A DNA stretch of 64,000 nt from Aralia elata (taxonomy: Eukaryota; Streptophyta; Magnoliopsida; Apiales; Araliaceae), in the NCBI GenBank assembly GCA_034770075.1, contig JAVJAP010000034.1, positions 868,001 to 932,000 on the forward strand. The letters are read 5' to 3'. Below are positions 1 to 10,907 of this stretch, piece by piece. Numbering within the stretch: position 1 is the stretch's first letter; each line of letters starts with the position of its first letter. Made by a program: the position numbers and the translations under genes. The notes under the pieces were generated by a model. It had not been told where the DNA came from. It did no database searches and worked only from the letters and a program-made list of their open reading frames with translations.

Positions 1-399
1 GCTTTTTATTAATTGATCTTGGATAACCTATCAGTTGATAAAGTCGGTTTATCCATTAGCATTGCATAACTGTATACTGATATACTCACTTATGCTATCT
101 ATTTAGCAGTTAAACAAGTTCACTATATACATTTAATCGCCATCTAATCGTTAGCTAAACAGAAATTAATCTAATAGCCTCTAGCTGTTATTTTAAAAGT
201 AAATAATAGTTAATCATGGTTACCTATTATTTAAGTACTCAACTATTCCCCTTATGTGCCTCTAAATATGGGTCAATAATCCTCATTTATTATTTATAAA
301 ATAAATAATAAACTTATTTTTGTCTGAAGACAACAGAAAACAATTGATCACTTATTGAGTTTACTCTTAGCTACTATTTACCTTAGGGGTAATTGAGTA

Positions 400-1190
400 A
401 TTATTACACTTGGTTCTTTATTCAACAATAATTAAGTACTTAATGAATTAATTCTACTTAATTATTATATAATATTAGTTAAATAATCCTTAAGTGTTTA
501 TTATATTTTAAGGCCAAAAATCATTAACTTATAAATCTCCCTCATACTTAATCATTATTTCATTAATGATTAAGTAATTGTTATCCGTATTAGCTTTATT
601 CATACCTAGTTAATAATTAAATATTTAGTACCTTTATTTACTATTATTAGAAAATACTAAATAATTACTTTATTAATTTCATACAAACTTAATTATTATC
701 TAATATTAATTAAGTAGAAGTCAAATATTTGTTATCTTTATTTTTCACTTACTGACAAATAATTAACTTAATTCATACTTAATTATTATTTAATAGAATT
801 AAGCAATAATCAACTATTTATTCACTTTAATTATTAATACTTGATAAATAACAAATTGTTATTAACTTTACTTATACTTAATTACTATTTAGGATTAAAT
901 AATAATTAAATATTTATTGTCTTTATTTATTATTTATAGATAAATAATTCTTTGTTAACCTTGTTCATAATTATTTAATATTAAATAATAGTTAAATGTT
1001 TATTATCCTTATTGGTAAATGATAAATAATTATTATTTTATTCATAATAATTAAGTATTTATTTATTATTTGGTGATAAATAATAAATAATTAATTTACC
1101 AATTTATTTTTAAGAAAAATTCAAATCCTTATTATCATTATTTATTATTTATTGACAAATAATAAATAATTACTTATTAATTTTATTTAT
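400..1190. repeat. AT-rich degenerate tandem repeat
   Basis: Variants of a block built from TTAATTATTATTTAAT, ATTTATTATCTTTATT and GATAAATAAT recur every roughly 100-120 bp. The copies are too diverged to fix a unit length by eye. The block lies in what I read as the downstream part of the leftmost minus-strand LTR and contains no gene. Confidence 0.5.
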
Positions 1191-2127
1191 TAGTCATGAT
1201 GACTAATTAGTTTGCAAAAGCATTTTTAACTCCAATGAGTTAACCAACAATCGAGCTAATGTTAATGGTTTGGTTTTCTATTAGACAACAACAGTTTAAC
1301 AACCATTTACCTTTAATGAACTTCACAACCCACTTTAAACATTAATACCAGGTTTCTAAATCAAATATACCAACACAATAAGAAATTTTCAACAAATTCG
1401 TGGCATAGCTTCAGTTAGCAATTAATATGTATATATATACTATCGGTTTTCCAGCTACTGCGAAGGTCCAAAATTGATGTTTTATACCAACAATGTATTG
1501 ACAGAACACTAACATAAGAAGAAGCAAAAATTTCGGTTTGGGCATTACCACAAACACCTGGTGTGCACCCTATAGCACAACACCAGCCTAACCATGGTAC
1601 ACAACCAACATGCCAGAACCTTAAGGTTCCCTTTTACACAAAATTCCCAATTCAAGAACAACACAACCCAAATAATTCCAAAGAATCATTTAATCTAATA
1701 CAGAGAAATCAATTGCCCCAATACAGAGGTACAAAATACTCCAATATAGTGGAGGATTTCAACTCCATACAATTCCAAGAACAATATACTCAGCAGCAAT
1801 TTATCAATTCCGAAACGAATAACCCAATACAATAGTCACAATTTGAAATCAAAGAAGGGAAACATTTAAGCCTAAAATCACAAAAAGAAAAAGAAACTGT
1901 TATAGCAGTCTACTGCTATACCTTGGACTCGATCGAATGGCAGTCTTCCTTCTCCTTCCAAAGTAATCAACGAATCCAGCAGGCATTCGCAACCAACTCA
2001 CTGCTTTCTCTTCTCTCAGCGTCCGCTCTCTCTCTTTAATATCGAATCCTAAAATTGTTTTTTTTTTCTAGACTTGGGACTCACAAGCAATGGAAATCAG
2101 CAGCCTTGGCTAGAGCTTGGACCTTCA

Positions 2128-2134
2128 ATTTATA
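2128..2134 (-). promoter_or_regulatory. TATA box of the leftmost LTR
   Basis: The minus strand reads CTATAAATTGAAGG here. It is followed downstream (lower coordinates) by a GA-rich stretch, as expected at the U3/R boundary of a plant LTR. The assignment rests on motif and position only. Confidence 0.4.
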
Positions 2135-3172
2135 GTAAATCAATTACCCTTCTTGCCGGATAATAATTTACTCTAACTGGACAAAACCCAAGAGTTAAAG
2201 GAGTGGGCTGTCGATCGATTGACCCTGCCAGTCCCATCCAACCAACGGCGAATTCGCCGGCAATCCTCGAGTCGCGCGTCACCACCGGTCGTGTCGCCGG
2301 ATTTCTGGGACCCTTGGTCCGTGCCGCGCTTGCTCGGTCGTCAACAACCTTCCCTGCTCCGACCGCTGGTCTCTTATGCTGTCGCCGGTGCGCGCCTCTC
2401 TTCCGTCACTCGCTGGTCTAGTTGATTGATTGATTGAAGCTTAGATCTCTTCTTGCTCGGCTATTGATTGAGGTGTTAGGGTTTCTCCCTTTTCTTTTCA
2501 CTGGTTCGCTTGACAGAGGGTTTGGGGTTTGATTTGGGGGTTTGGGTTCTTGTTCAGTTATGACCTCAATTGAGCCACTGATTTGGATTTCCCCCCAATA
2601 AACCCACCGATTGAACTTGTTAGCTCGGCTGAACCCCCAAATTTGATATGCCGACTTGACTTGGTACTGAGGTCCTAATTGGCTCCACCTTGGTTTGCAG
2701 ACATAGCTTGCCCCTACCCCAACCCGATAGCAAAAGGGTTAACCCGGCAGGAGATTGGGCTCAACCCAATGGGGTTGGGTTGGCTGACTTAATCCAAAAA
2801 GGCGGCCCAATAGTAATTGAAAGGGAATTGGGCTCAACCCTATTATTTGGGTCAATTGGAACAAAAGAAAATAGCTCAATTGTTTATTAAAACTATTAAC
2901 ATTATGCTCCTAATATTTAAATTAAGTTAAATAATTAAATTAATTAATCATTTATAATATTAACAATAATTATTCGGGCGAATTATTTAGATCCGATAAT
3001 AGTAAAATAAATAAATTTTTCCCCAATTTTCTTGAAATTACATGTTAGGATAATTTTATAAGTTTGAATAACACTGCTTACATGAAACCAATTAAATTTA
3101 TTAAATTATATAAAATGAATTCATTTATAAAAATAAATTCGATACAATGTTTAAAATTTTCCGGACATTACA

Positions 3173-4109
3173 GGTACTCCCATAAATATTAGGACGCGTA
3201 AAAATAATTATTATGAGATTTGTCCATATATTCGGAATACCCATATAATACATTTCAGATGCGAATAAAATCACGTATCAGTTCAAATAAAATTTTCGAC
3301 GCTTGGAAAAATTATTCGTGCGCATACACGTATTTATGAAATTTATTAAAATCGAAAAAACACAAATATTATGGCGTGAATAGTGCCTCGGTAAACGTGC
3401 CTGTAAATAGTGATTTTGCGATTTTTCGCGAAATCAATTATTCACTCATACGGTTCAATAACGCATAAAACTTCATACGTTGACATCATCCGAGTTATAA
3501 AATATCCTTAAAGGACATTACATAAAAATAATATGTAATCCATTTAATAATTTTAATAAACCTAAATTACAAGGGTATTCACGATTCGCGATTGCTATTC
3601 TTCACGATTAACTCCCCATAATCATATACATCATCGCACATAAATCTCGCCCATAATTCGGGTTAGCGTCTTTACAATAAATAACTCGTTCAATATTATT
3701 ATCCATTAACTATTTATTTAATCCAATAAATAGCACTCTAGCGATATTTCTCGAAACCGCCAAATTAGCTTATACGAACACTTTCACACTTACTAATCAT
3801 CGTCTACACATAGTCTAGGTTATAATCTAACCTTTAAACGCTTAGCACATAATATTATTAATATTCAATAATATCCATAAGCTCGAATTACTAAGCTACC
3901 CACGGCTCGCGATCGTTACAACAATTAACTATTAACTCATTCATTTTGAATCTACGTATATATTTCACATTTATATATATACATATTAAGCTCACCAAAT
4001 AAATCACATAAATATATATATAACACATATATTCAAACACGACTCATAATAAGAATTATTCTAGATTAAATTCTTATTATAATTATTCTCAAAAATCGGG
4101 GTTGTCACA
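3173..4109 (-). mobile_element. Head (U3) of the 3' LTR of a minus-strand Tekay-like element
   Basis: This is a near-identical direct copy of 9975-10907, differing by scattered substitutions and one 9-bp gap near 3475. On the minus strand it starts TGTGACAACCCCGA and is directly preceded by a purine tract (4110-4135), which identifies it as a 3' LTR. Homology stops at GGTAC (3173-3177), where another LTR-like sequence begins. Confidence 0.75.
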
Positions 4110-4135
4110 TCCTTCCCTCCTTAGAAGGATTCCGT
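4110..4135 (-). other. Polypurine tract next to the 3' LTR
   Basis: The minus strand reads CCTTCTAAGGAGGGAAGGA directly before TGTGACA. The preceding GATTCCGAGGACGGAATCC is the arrangement commonly found at the 3' end of Tekay/Del chromoviruses. A second, similar cassette (AATTCTTAGAAGAAGGGGTGA then TGTAATATCCC) lies at about 4426-4465. Confidence 0.75.
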
Positions 4136-4711
4136 CCTCGGAATCACAAATATCAAACCTCTTACTCGGTTTTCATCTAATTCCTTCCGAAATTTTATCG
4201 TTGAATAATTTCAACGTAATAATATAACATATGTTTCATATTACCTATTTAATCAATTTTTCTCAACCCACTATCGTAGGTTTTATTATATAACCTTTAT
4301 CAACTCAGTTATACTCTGAGTATTATCCTTTCTTTAACCATCAATTCCCTTTTCTAAGGATCATTGTATGTCACAATCATCATAATAATTTAATATCATG
4401 ATTTACTAACTCATAAACATTTGGGATATTACATTCACCCCTTCTTCTAAGAATTTCGTCCTCGAAATTTCAACGCATTCATCGTTGCTCATCCTACCCA
4501 TCAAAACTAGGTTTTCAATCTAAACTTTACACTATCCCCTTTCAAGGATTCACTTAAAATTATCGCATTCTACGACTACTTCTCCCTGAAAAAATTACCC
4601 TTCCCACAATCAGTTTCCCGAATAATAGGAACCTTCAACAATTATTTCATAATTGTGAAGTAACTTGAATAAATAGAAAATAAAATATTCCTTAAAAACT
4701 TTTCATATTAT

Positions 4712-4888
4712 GCTGAGGGGCCATAAAGACCATGACCACAGAGGTTTACAGGTATTACTACCCCTACCGATTTCAATTATGAAAAAGGTAATCTACCTCT
4801 GCTGGGGGCCATAAAGAATATGAACATTGAGGTTAAAGGGTGTTACTACCCATACCGATTTCAATTAAGAAAAAGGTAATCTACCTCA
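4712..4888. repeat. Two tandem copies of an ~88-bp unit
   Basis: Both copies run from GCTG.GGGGCCATAAAGA to GGTAATCTACCTC and share ACCGATTTCAATTA.GAAAAAGG. They differ at roughly one base in six. The block is non-coding. Confidence 0.7.
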
Positions 4889-6046
4889 GTACGCCAGGTG
4901 ATCAGCCTTTTGTACTATGACGTTGTACACAACTTTCTAGCTAAACAACTATATGTGTTTTCTTGACCACCATAGGGTTAGTCGGGATTTTTTCGACATC
5001 AAATACCCCAATAATAGGGTTGTTCACCTCAGCTTACTACAAAATTCTGCACCAAAATAATTTGGTTTGGCATAAATTTTCAAATAATGCTTGAATTTCA
5101 TAAACACATTGCAACATTCGTCTAGCCGAATCAAATAGCTTAGACTTTTATTAACAATTAGGACATCAATCGAATTATTTTAGCCAACTCAATTGGCATA
5201 CTTTTTATACTTTAAAGAAAACAAAAAAAATCATTTTATGACGTCATAATACTGCACTGTTGTAACAGTGTGTTAGGATTCTGTCATTTTGTGACTTTGT
5301 CATACTACATCATAACATAGTGGGTTGACGATGCCATGATCACATCTAACACTAAGTTAATCTGCATTGATGACTCCATCATCTGTCATTCTACACCAGG
5401 TTCCATGATGAATTGATGACTGTTTAGAAATACATTTTGATATTTTTAAATCATTTTGCCTAGCTGGAGCAATTAGCATAGGCATATGAATAATGGTACT
5501 TTTAAAAATCCTTAGTCCAGAAATCTGGCCCCATACATTTTTCAAAGACACCAAAGTGTAAATATCAGCACGAAGTCAATAAATTTCGAAATCTAGCATA
5601 GCTAGAAGATTTGGAATATCCATGTCTCCTCATCAACTTCAATTTCTCTTCAATGCATCATTACTTAATAATTCTATCTATTTCTATCATCACCAATGCT
5701 CGTCATTTTGAGAATTCACAATTCTCGCTCCACAACTATTCTATACCCCAATACAGTTCATTAACTTACCACACATTATGAGTTTAGGAACTTGCCACAA
5801 TAATATGAGTTTAGGAACTTGTCCTAGCAATACGTAGTCCAAGAACAAATCAAGGACTGTCCATACGCTGAGGGGCTCAAAACATACCATATGATTATGA
5901 GTCACAAACTTACCATAAGTATGAGTTTCAAGAACTCGCACCTAATCTTATCATTCTCTAACCATCAAATATAGGTATGAGAAAAGAATCACCTTCTCGT
6001 CATATGTATAGCGATAGCGCGATACCAAATTCCAACGATTATCAAT

Positions 6047-6282
6047 ATAGGAAGCTAAGTGATTGTCGAACCCATCACAATCCCCTGCCCATACAAGGAA
6101 TCGATCAACTCGGCCACTAATCAAAATAGGAAGCTAAACGATTGTTACACCAAGCACAAATTCCCCGCCGATACAAGGAATTGTTCAACTCAACCACTAT
6201 ACCGATATAGGAAGCTAAGTGGTTCTCAAAACAAGCACAAATTTTTCGCCCATATAAGAAATCGTATAACTCAGCCACTAAC
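6047..6282. repeat. Three tandem copies of a ~78-bp unit
   Basis: Each copy starts with ATAGGAAGCTAA and ends near CAACTC.(G/A)CCACTA, with ATACAAGGAAT in the middle. The copies start near 6047, 6127 and 6205. Any open frame across the repeats is incidental. Confidence 0.7.
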
Positions 6283-6860
6283 ATGAGTCCTCAATTGAAA
6301 TCACCTCCAATCCTAGCTTACTCGTTGCTCAACCAGAATTTAATTCGTGTTTCATCATCCATAACTCTTTATGAGTTTTACTCGTACTATCTCATAGTAC
6401 CATTTATCTATAGCATTAAGCTAAAATTTTCAATCATTCAATTGATCATCTGTCATTCTATGACTTAATCCAATCACATCGTGATCTTACTCTACAATCA
6501 TTTTACATTACGATCTTCTTATCCTACGATCATTTCATCCTACGATCTTTTATACTCTTCTCTCTAATCATAATATATGATTTTATTGCATCTTTGTCTT
6601 ATAGACCTCGTCTATTTATCAACATTTGCCATCTTTATCACTGGAGTCAGGTAACTCCTAATTCTCATCTTTTATAACGCCACAAGATTCTTCTTTGAAT
6701 CATCTTATATATATCTCAACTTTTATTATGAATTTTCTAAATTCATTTACTATTAATTAAACTCTATTTGAGTTTTATTCCTTCACTATCTTCATCATTA
6801 TCATCTTCCTGCACTACAGTTATAGCCTAAGGTACTCTTACCTAAGGTTTATAACCTATC

Positions 6861-6874
6861 AGCTCTAATACTAA
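6861..6874 (-). other. Decayed primer binding site (initiator tRNA-Met type)
   Basis: The minus strand reads TTAGTATTAGAGCT immediately after an LTR end GGGGGCGTTACA. The usual tRNA-iMet site is TGGTATCAGAGC, so this copy differs by two transitions in the core. It marks the 5' LTR/internal boundary and fixes the element on the minus strand. Confidence 0.65.
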
Positions 6875-8693
6875 CTGTAACGCCCCCGAAACTCGGGTCT
6901 TACCTTGAACCCGGGTCCGGCGCATCACGGTACAACCCATGCAACATAGGTTTACTATAAATATGTAATTACAATAATATTACAACATATTCTTATCTAA
7001 TCCCAGGTACGAAGACCTTAAATAATACACATATGATCAAGGTTGAATAAATACCATGATCATTTATAAAATCTCCTATGTGAACGCAAGGTTCAGATTC
7101 TGACTTTGTTCAATCCCTGAATATATACAATGTTATTCAATAACTATACATTTGTTATAAAAATGTCCTTCGTGCATCATCGTCATTCTTGTAGTTTACT
7201 AAAACAGGTAACTAACATAGTCACGTCTTAACTTATTATAAAGGATAACCTTCATCTTTAACTCAAGATTTACATAGTCAAATTCACGTACATCATATAC
7301 CGTCATCACGGCTAAATAATTACAATAAAGGAATATTTAGCAATCTTCCTGTTTCTATGCGCCTCTATTCCTTATCATCACGATATCAAGATAATTACAT
7401 TGCATCATAAATCTGCTAAAGATTTATTTTTGCAAGAATGAGCACGACGGCTCAACAAGAACTAACAGTTTTCACATTTCATGCTTCACGTAATACATAA
7501 GTTTGTATTTATCCATGCATCATGATTCTCATAATATGCATCTTACTCATGCACTATAAATCTTATGCAATTTATCTATATATATGCATCATGTATCTCA
7601 TAACATACTTCATGCATCTCACATTGTATATTTATAATAATTCAAGTTCCACATAGAACAATATAGTCACATAATCGCACATTGGACACACTTTAATCAT
7701 GCTCGCAAATAATTCACACAAGAGTAGAGGATTTAGAAATCAATTCATGTACATCAATACATTTAAACAAGTCAACAAGTTACTAAAAGAACTTGCATTA
7801 AGCGTTCCTTGCCAAATTATGATGGCTCGTCCTTCAATATCCTACACAATTTATTTAACAATAAAACACCAATTAGCCACTAAAAAGGTTTCATATAATG
7901 GTTTACATTATTAATAATTCTTATCTCCTATTGTTCGCGCATTATAGATAATTAACGCGATTAACACTAAAACATTTCTCGGCGTCGCGTCGTTTGAAAA
8001 GGTTATGACCCTCATCATCATCAATTCTTATTTGCTTACAATAATCCTACTTCATATCTCATAATGTTCATTTCATTTGAATCGAAACACTATTTAAGTT
8101 CTTTAACACTTTACGCGGTGTTTCGACGTTTACACGTCACACGCCTAATTCGCCTCTTTTACGTGTACTTAGCATGCTCATACATTGGGTTATAACACTC
8201 TATCATGTTCCATTATTATTAGAAACAAAATATTAAACAAGGTTATACACACTTGTTACGGCGTTACGACGTTTGCATGTCCGTACGCCACACTTGCCTA
8301 TTTGAACGTCCAAGTGACACGCGATTGCGTACACTTAGCACACCCATTCGAATTGTCTAATACTCAATGGTTAAAATTAAGTATCATTATATATCATAAT
8401 AATCATGTTTTAGAACTTAGAACATCATAACATAGCGTCGAAAACATTACACATTGCACACGGGCATGTCCAACGCCCTCCGATTGTCTCCAATCGCACA
8501 ATAGATCCAAAGATGGTCAATTTTAGAATTCATCCAAGTAGTAAATTTCAATTCTAATTATTGGAAGTTTTAGGTTTATCTCTAAGCTTTCTGGATCATC
8601 TTGAATTGCCCTAATCCGAGTTCATATGGGAAAGTTATGGTCATTTTATTAACAAGTGTTCATGTTAAAATTTTGGATTCAGGCAGTCGGCGG

Positions 8694-8813
8694 GGCCTCC
8701 ATGAAAATCACAAAGGCTGCACCACAAGGGCAGCAAGGCCTCCGTGAAAACCACAGAGGCTGCGCCAGTGACCAGCGAGCTCAACAAGGCCTCCGTGAAA
8801 ACCACGGAGGCTG
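8694..8813. repeat. Three spaced inverted-repeat modules in the Tekay-like LTR
   Basis: Units at 8694-8720, 8737-8763 and 8787-8813 have the form GCCTCCGTG-AAAAC-CACGGAGGC. The third has a perfect 9-bp stem and the other two have mismatches. They are the only GC-rich part of an AT-rich LTR. Confidence 0.8.
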
Positions 8814-9545
8814 CACCAATGCCCAAAATTTGCAGATTTGCCTCCTTCGTGTAATCCGACCTTTCTTCACTCCAACCTCCATAACTTTTTCTATACACGT
8901 TCCAATTGGTCCGTTCCAAACTCTATGGACTCCTAAGACACAGAGCTACAACATATCAAAAATTCAGAGCTATCCATCAATATTAACATGGCCAAATCTT
9001 AGGCCAAAATATCAACTCATGCTATATTTTCGTGTTCTTTGTGTTCTTCGTGTTCTTTACAAAAATCATCACCAAATCTTCGTTTTAACTTCTTTTTACT
9101 CCATTCCAACTGGGTTAAACTCATAACCCATGTAAGTACAACATCATAACAATAACCAAATTAAAAAAACACAAAATCATAGCTACAAGTCCTCTAAATC
9201 GTCCAAAAGTCCATGTTCTTATTCACAAGTCCATTGTTCTTGTTCCATTAAGCTAAGGTAAGGATTTCTTCCATTTTTGTTCCACTTTGATGTTATTAAT
9301 GGCTTACATAACCTCTTAACAACATTTATAACCATCTAACATAAACAAAAACAACAAGAATCGTCACAAATCCGACCCACAAGCTTAAGAGCTCAAAAAC
9401 CTTCAAAACTCAAAAATCTTAACAAACTTAAATGAAATGGGTTTAAATGAGGTGTTTACCTCTGTAAATCTCTTCTAAATGCTACTAAGCCTTGCTTGGA
9501 GCTTGGCTTGAGGATTTTCTTCCTTCTTGGCTCACTCGAGCACTC

Positions 9546-9632
9546 TTTTTCTTCTTCTTCTTCTTCTTCTTCTTCTTCTTTTATTTTCTTCCTTCTCCTG
9601 CATACCCTCTCTTCCTTCTTCTTCTTCTTCTT
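9546..9632. repeat. TTC microsatellite
   Basis: Pure CTT/TTC runs at 9550-9580 and a shorter run near 9612-9630. On the minus strand this is a GAA-rich tract in the presumed R region of the LTR. Confidence 0.9.
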
Positions 9633-10907
9633 GTTCTATTTTTCTGGAACTTTCTCTCTCTTTCTCTCTCTAAAATCTACAGAAGTGAATGACTTGGAAT
9701 GGAAGAGCAAAGGAAGTGGCATGGGAGGAAATGAAATGGAAGAGGTGAAGTGGAGGAGTAATTTAGGGAGAAGTGGGTTTGAGGCTCAAGGGAGCTTAAC
9801 GGCAACTCCCCCCCCACTCTCTCATTTTCCTAGCTTTTGATTGGTTGAAAGTGGTTTGGTTGGTTCCCACTTGGAGTACCAAGTCAAAATAAATACCCAA
9901 ATACACAAAAATATATCCGAAAACTCCCACTTTTGTACCAAAACTGGTAAATAACTCTACCCAAAATTAAAATGGGTACTCCCATAAATATTAGGACGTG
10001 TAAAAATAATTATTATAAGATTTGTCCATATATTCGGAACGCCCATATAATACATTTCGGATACGAATAAAATCACGTATCAGCTCAAATAAAATTTCTG
10101 ACGCTTGGAAAAATTATTCGCGCACATACACGTATTTATGAAATTTATTAAAATAAAAAAAGACACAAAAATATTATGGCGTGAATAGTGCCTCGGTAAA
10201 CGTGCCCGTAAATAGTGATTTTATGATTTTTCGCGAAATCAATTATTCACTCCTACAGTTCAATAACGCATAAAACTTTGACATCATCCGAGTTATAAAA
10301 TATCCTTAAAGGACATTACATAAAAATAATATTTAATCCATTTAATAATATTAATAAACCTAAATTACAAGGGTATTCACGATTCGCGATTGCTATTCTT
10401 CACGATTAACTCCCCATAATCATATACATCATCGCACATAAATCTCGCCCATAATTCGGGTTAGCATCTTTACAATAAATAACTCGTTCAATATTATTAT
10501 CCATCAACTATTTATTTAATCCAATAAATAGCACTCTAGCGATATTTCTCGAAACCGCCAAATTAGCTTATACGAACACTTTCATACTTACTAATCATCG
10601 TCTACACATAGTCTAGGTTATAATCTAACCTTTAAACGCTTAGCACATAGTATTATTAATATTCAATAATATCCATAAGCTCGAATTACTAAGCTACCTA
10701 CGGCTCGCGATCGTTACAACAATTAAGTATTAACTCATTCATTTTGAATCTATGTATATATTTCACATTTATATATATACATATTAAGCTCACCAAATAA
10801 ATCACATAAATATAGATATAACACATATATTCAAACACGACTCATAATAAGAATTATTCTATATTTAATTCTTATTATAATTATTCTCGAAAATCGGGGT
10901 TGTCACA

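Larger units (their letters stand above)
1..3172 (-). mobile_element. Partial LTR of a Tekay/Del-like Ty3 element, running off the left edge
   Basis: Read on the minus strand, the right end is TGTAATGTCCGG, a typical LTR start. It abuts GGTACTCCC exactly where homology between the 3173-4109 and 9975-10907 repeats begins, so this looks like an insertion at a GGTAC target. A minus-strand TATA box at 2128-2134 followed by CT/GA-rich sequence (about 1960-2110 and 2380-2500) fits a U3/R layout. A GC-rich part (2160-2420) holds the palindrome CGGCGAATTCGCCG. No coding region is credible. Alternative: only 2668-3172 is a 505-bp solo LTR, because GGTAC also occurs at 2663-2667 just before TG. However, sequence left of 2663 does not resemble sequence left of 9975, which argues for the larger insertion. 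Confidence 0.5.
4110..6875 (-). mobile_element. Gene-less internal region of the minus-strand Tekay-like element
   Basis: This 2.8-kb stretch lies between the purine tract (left) and a decayed PBS (right). I find no gag or pol motif on either strand, so the element is non-autonomous or its coding part was lost. Around 4888-5060, GATCAGCC.TTTGTAC and AGGGTTGTTCA.CTCAG match the right-hand Tekay LTR near 60870-60965, so part of this 'internal' region is itself LTR-derived. It also holds two tandem repeats, listed separately. A long AT-rich stretch (6470-6840) shows nothing recognisable. Confidence 0.55.
6876..10907 (-). mobile_element. 5' LTR of the minus-strand Tekay-like element, about 4.0 kb
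   Basis: On the minus strand it starts TGTGACAACCCCG at 10907 and ends GGCGTTACA at 6876, next to a PBS. The first ~930 bp (9975-10907) are duplicated at 3173-4109. Flanking ATAGT (10908-10912) is followed by sequence continuous with copia copy B (34217 onward), where TAATAGTTATATTTAA is uninterrupted. This shows that the element landed in copia copy A at ATAGT. The LTR contains a TTC microsatellite and a three-unit inverted-repeat cluster. Near 8585-8660 it carries, on the plus strand, a motif shared with the Athila LTR. I see no credible gene. Confidence 0.65.

Noticed and set aside
1563..1835. 90-codon open frame rich in Q, N and P
   Set aside because: Biased composition from low-complexity LTR sequence, no recognisable domain, and located in an LTR-like region.
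2203..2425. Two overlapping GC-rich frames that could suggest a host exon
   Set aside because: Neither starts with a good ATG context or resembles a known protein. The TATA box and GA-rich tract nearby fit an LTR R region.
2668..3172. 505-bp solo LTR with GGTAC target repeats
   Set aside because: Not fully excluded, but sequence left of 2663 should then continue the homology seen left of 9975, and it does not. A larger insertion extending past the window start fits better.
8656..9126. 156-codon open frame with repeated ENHGGC-like segments
   Set aside because: The repeats come from the inverted-repeat modules of the LTR; there is no domain, and it lies inside the 5' LTR.
9492..9840. Poly-Phe and poly-Ser frames
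   Set aside because: Translation of a TTC microsatellite.
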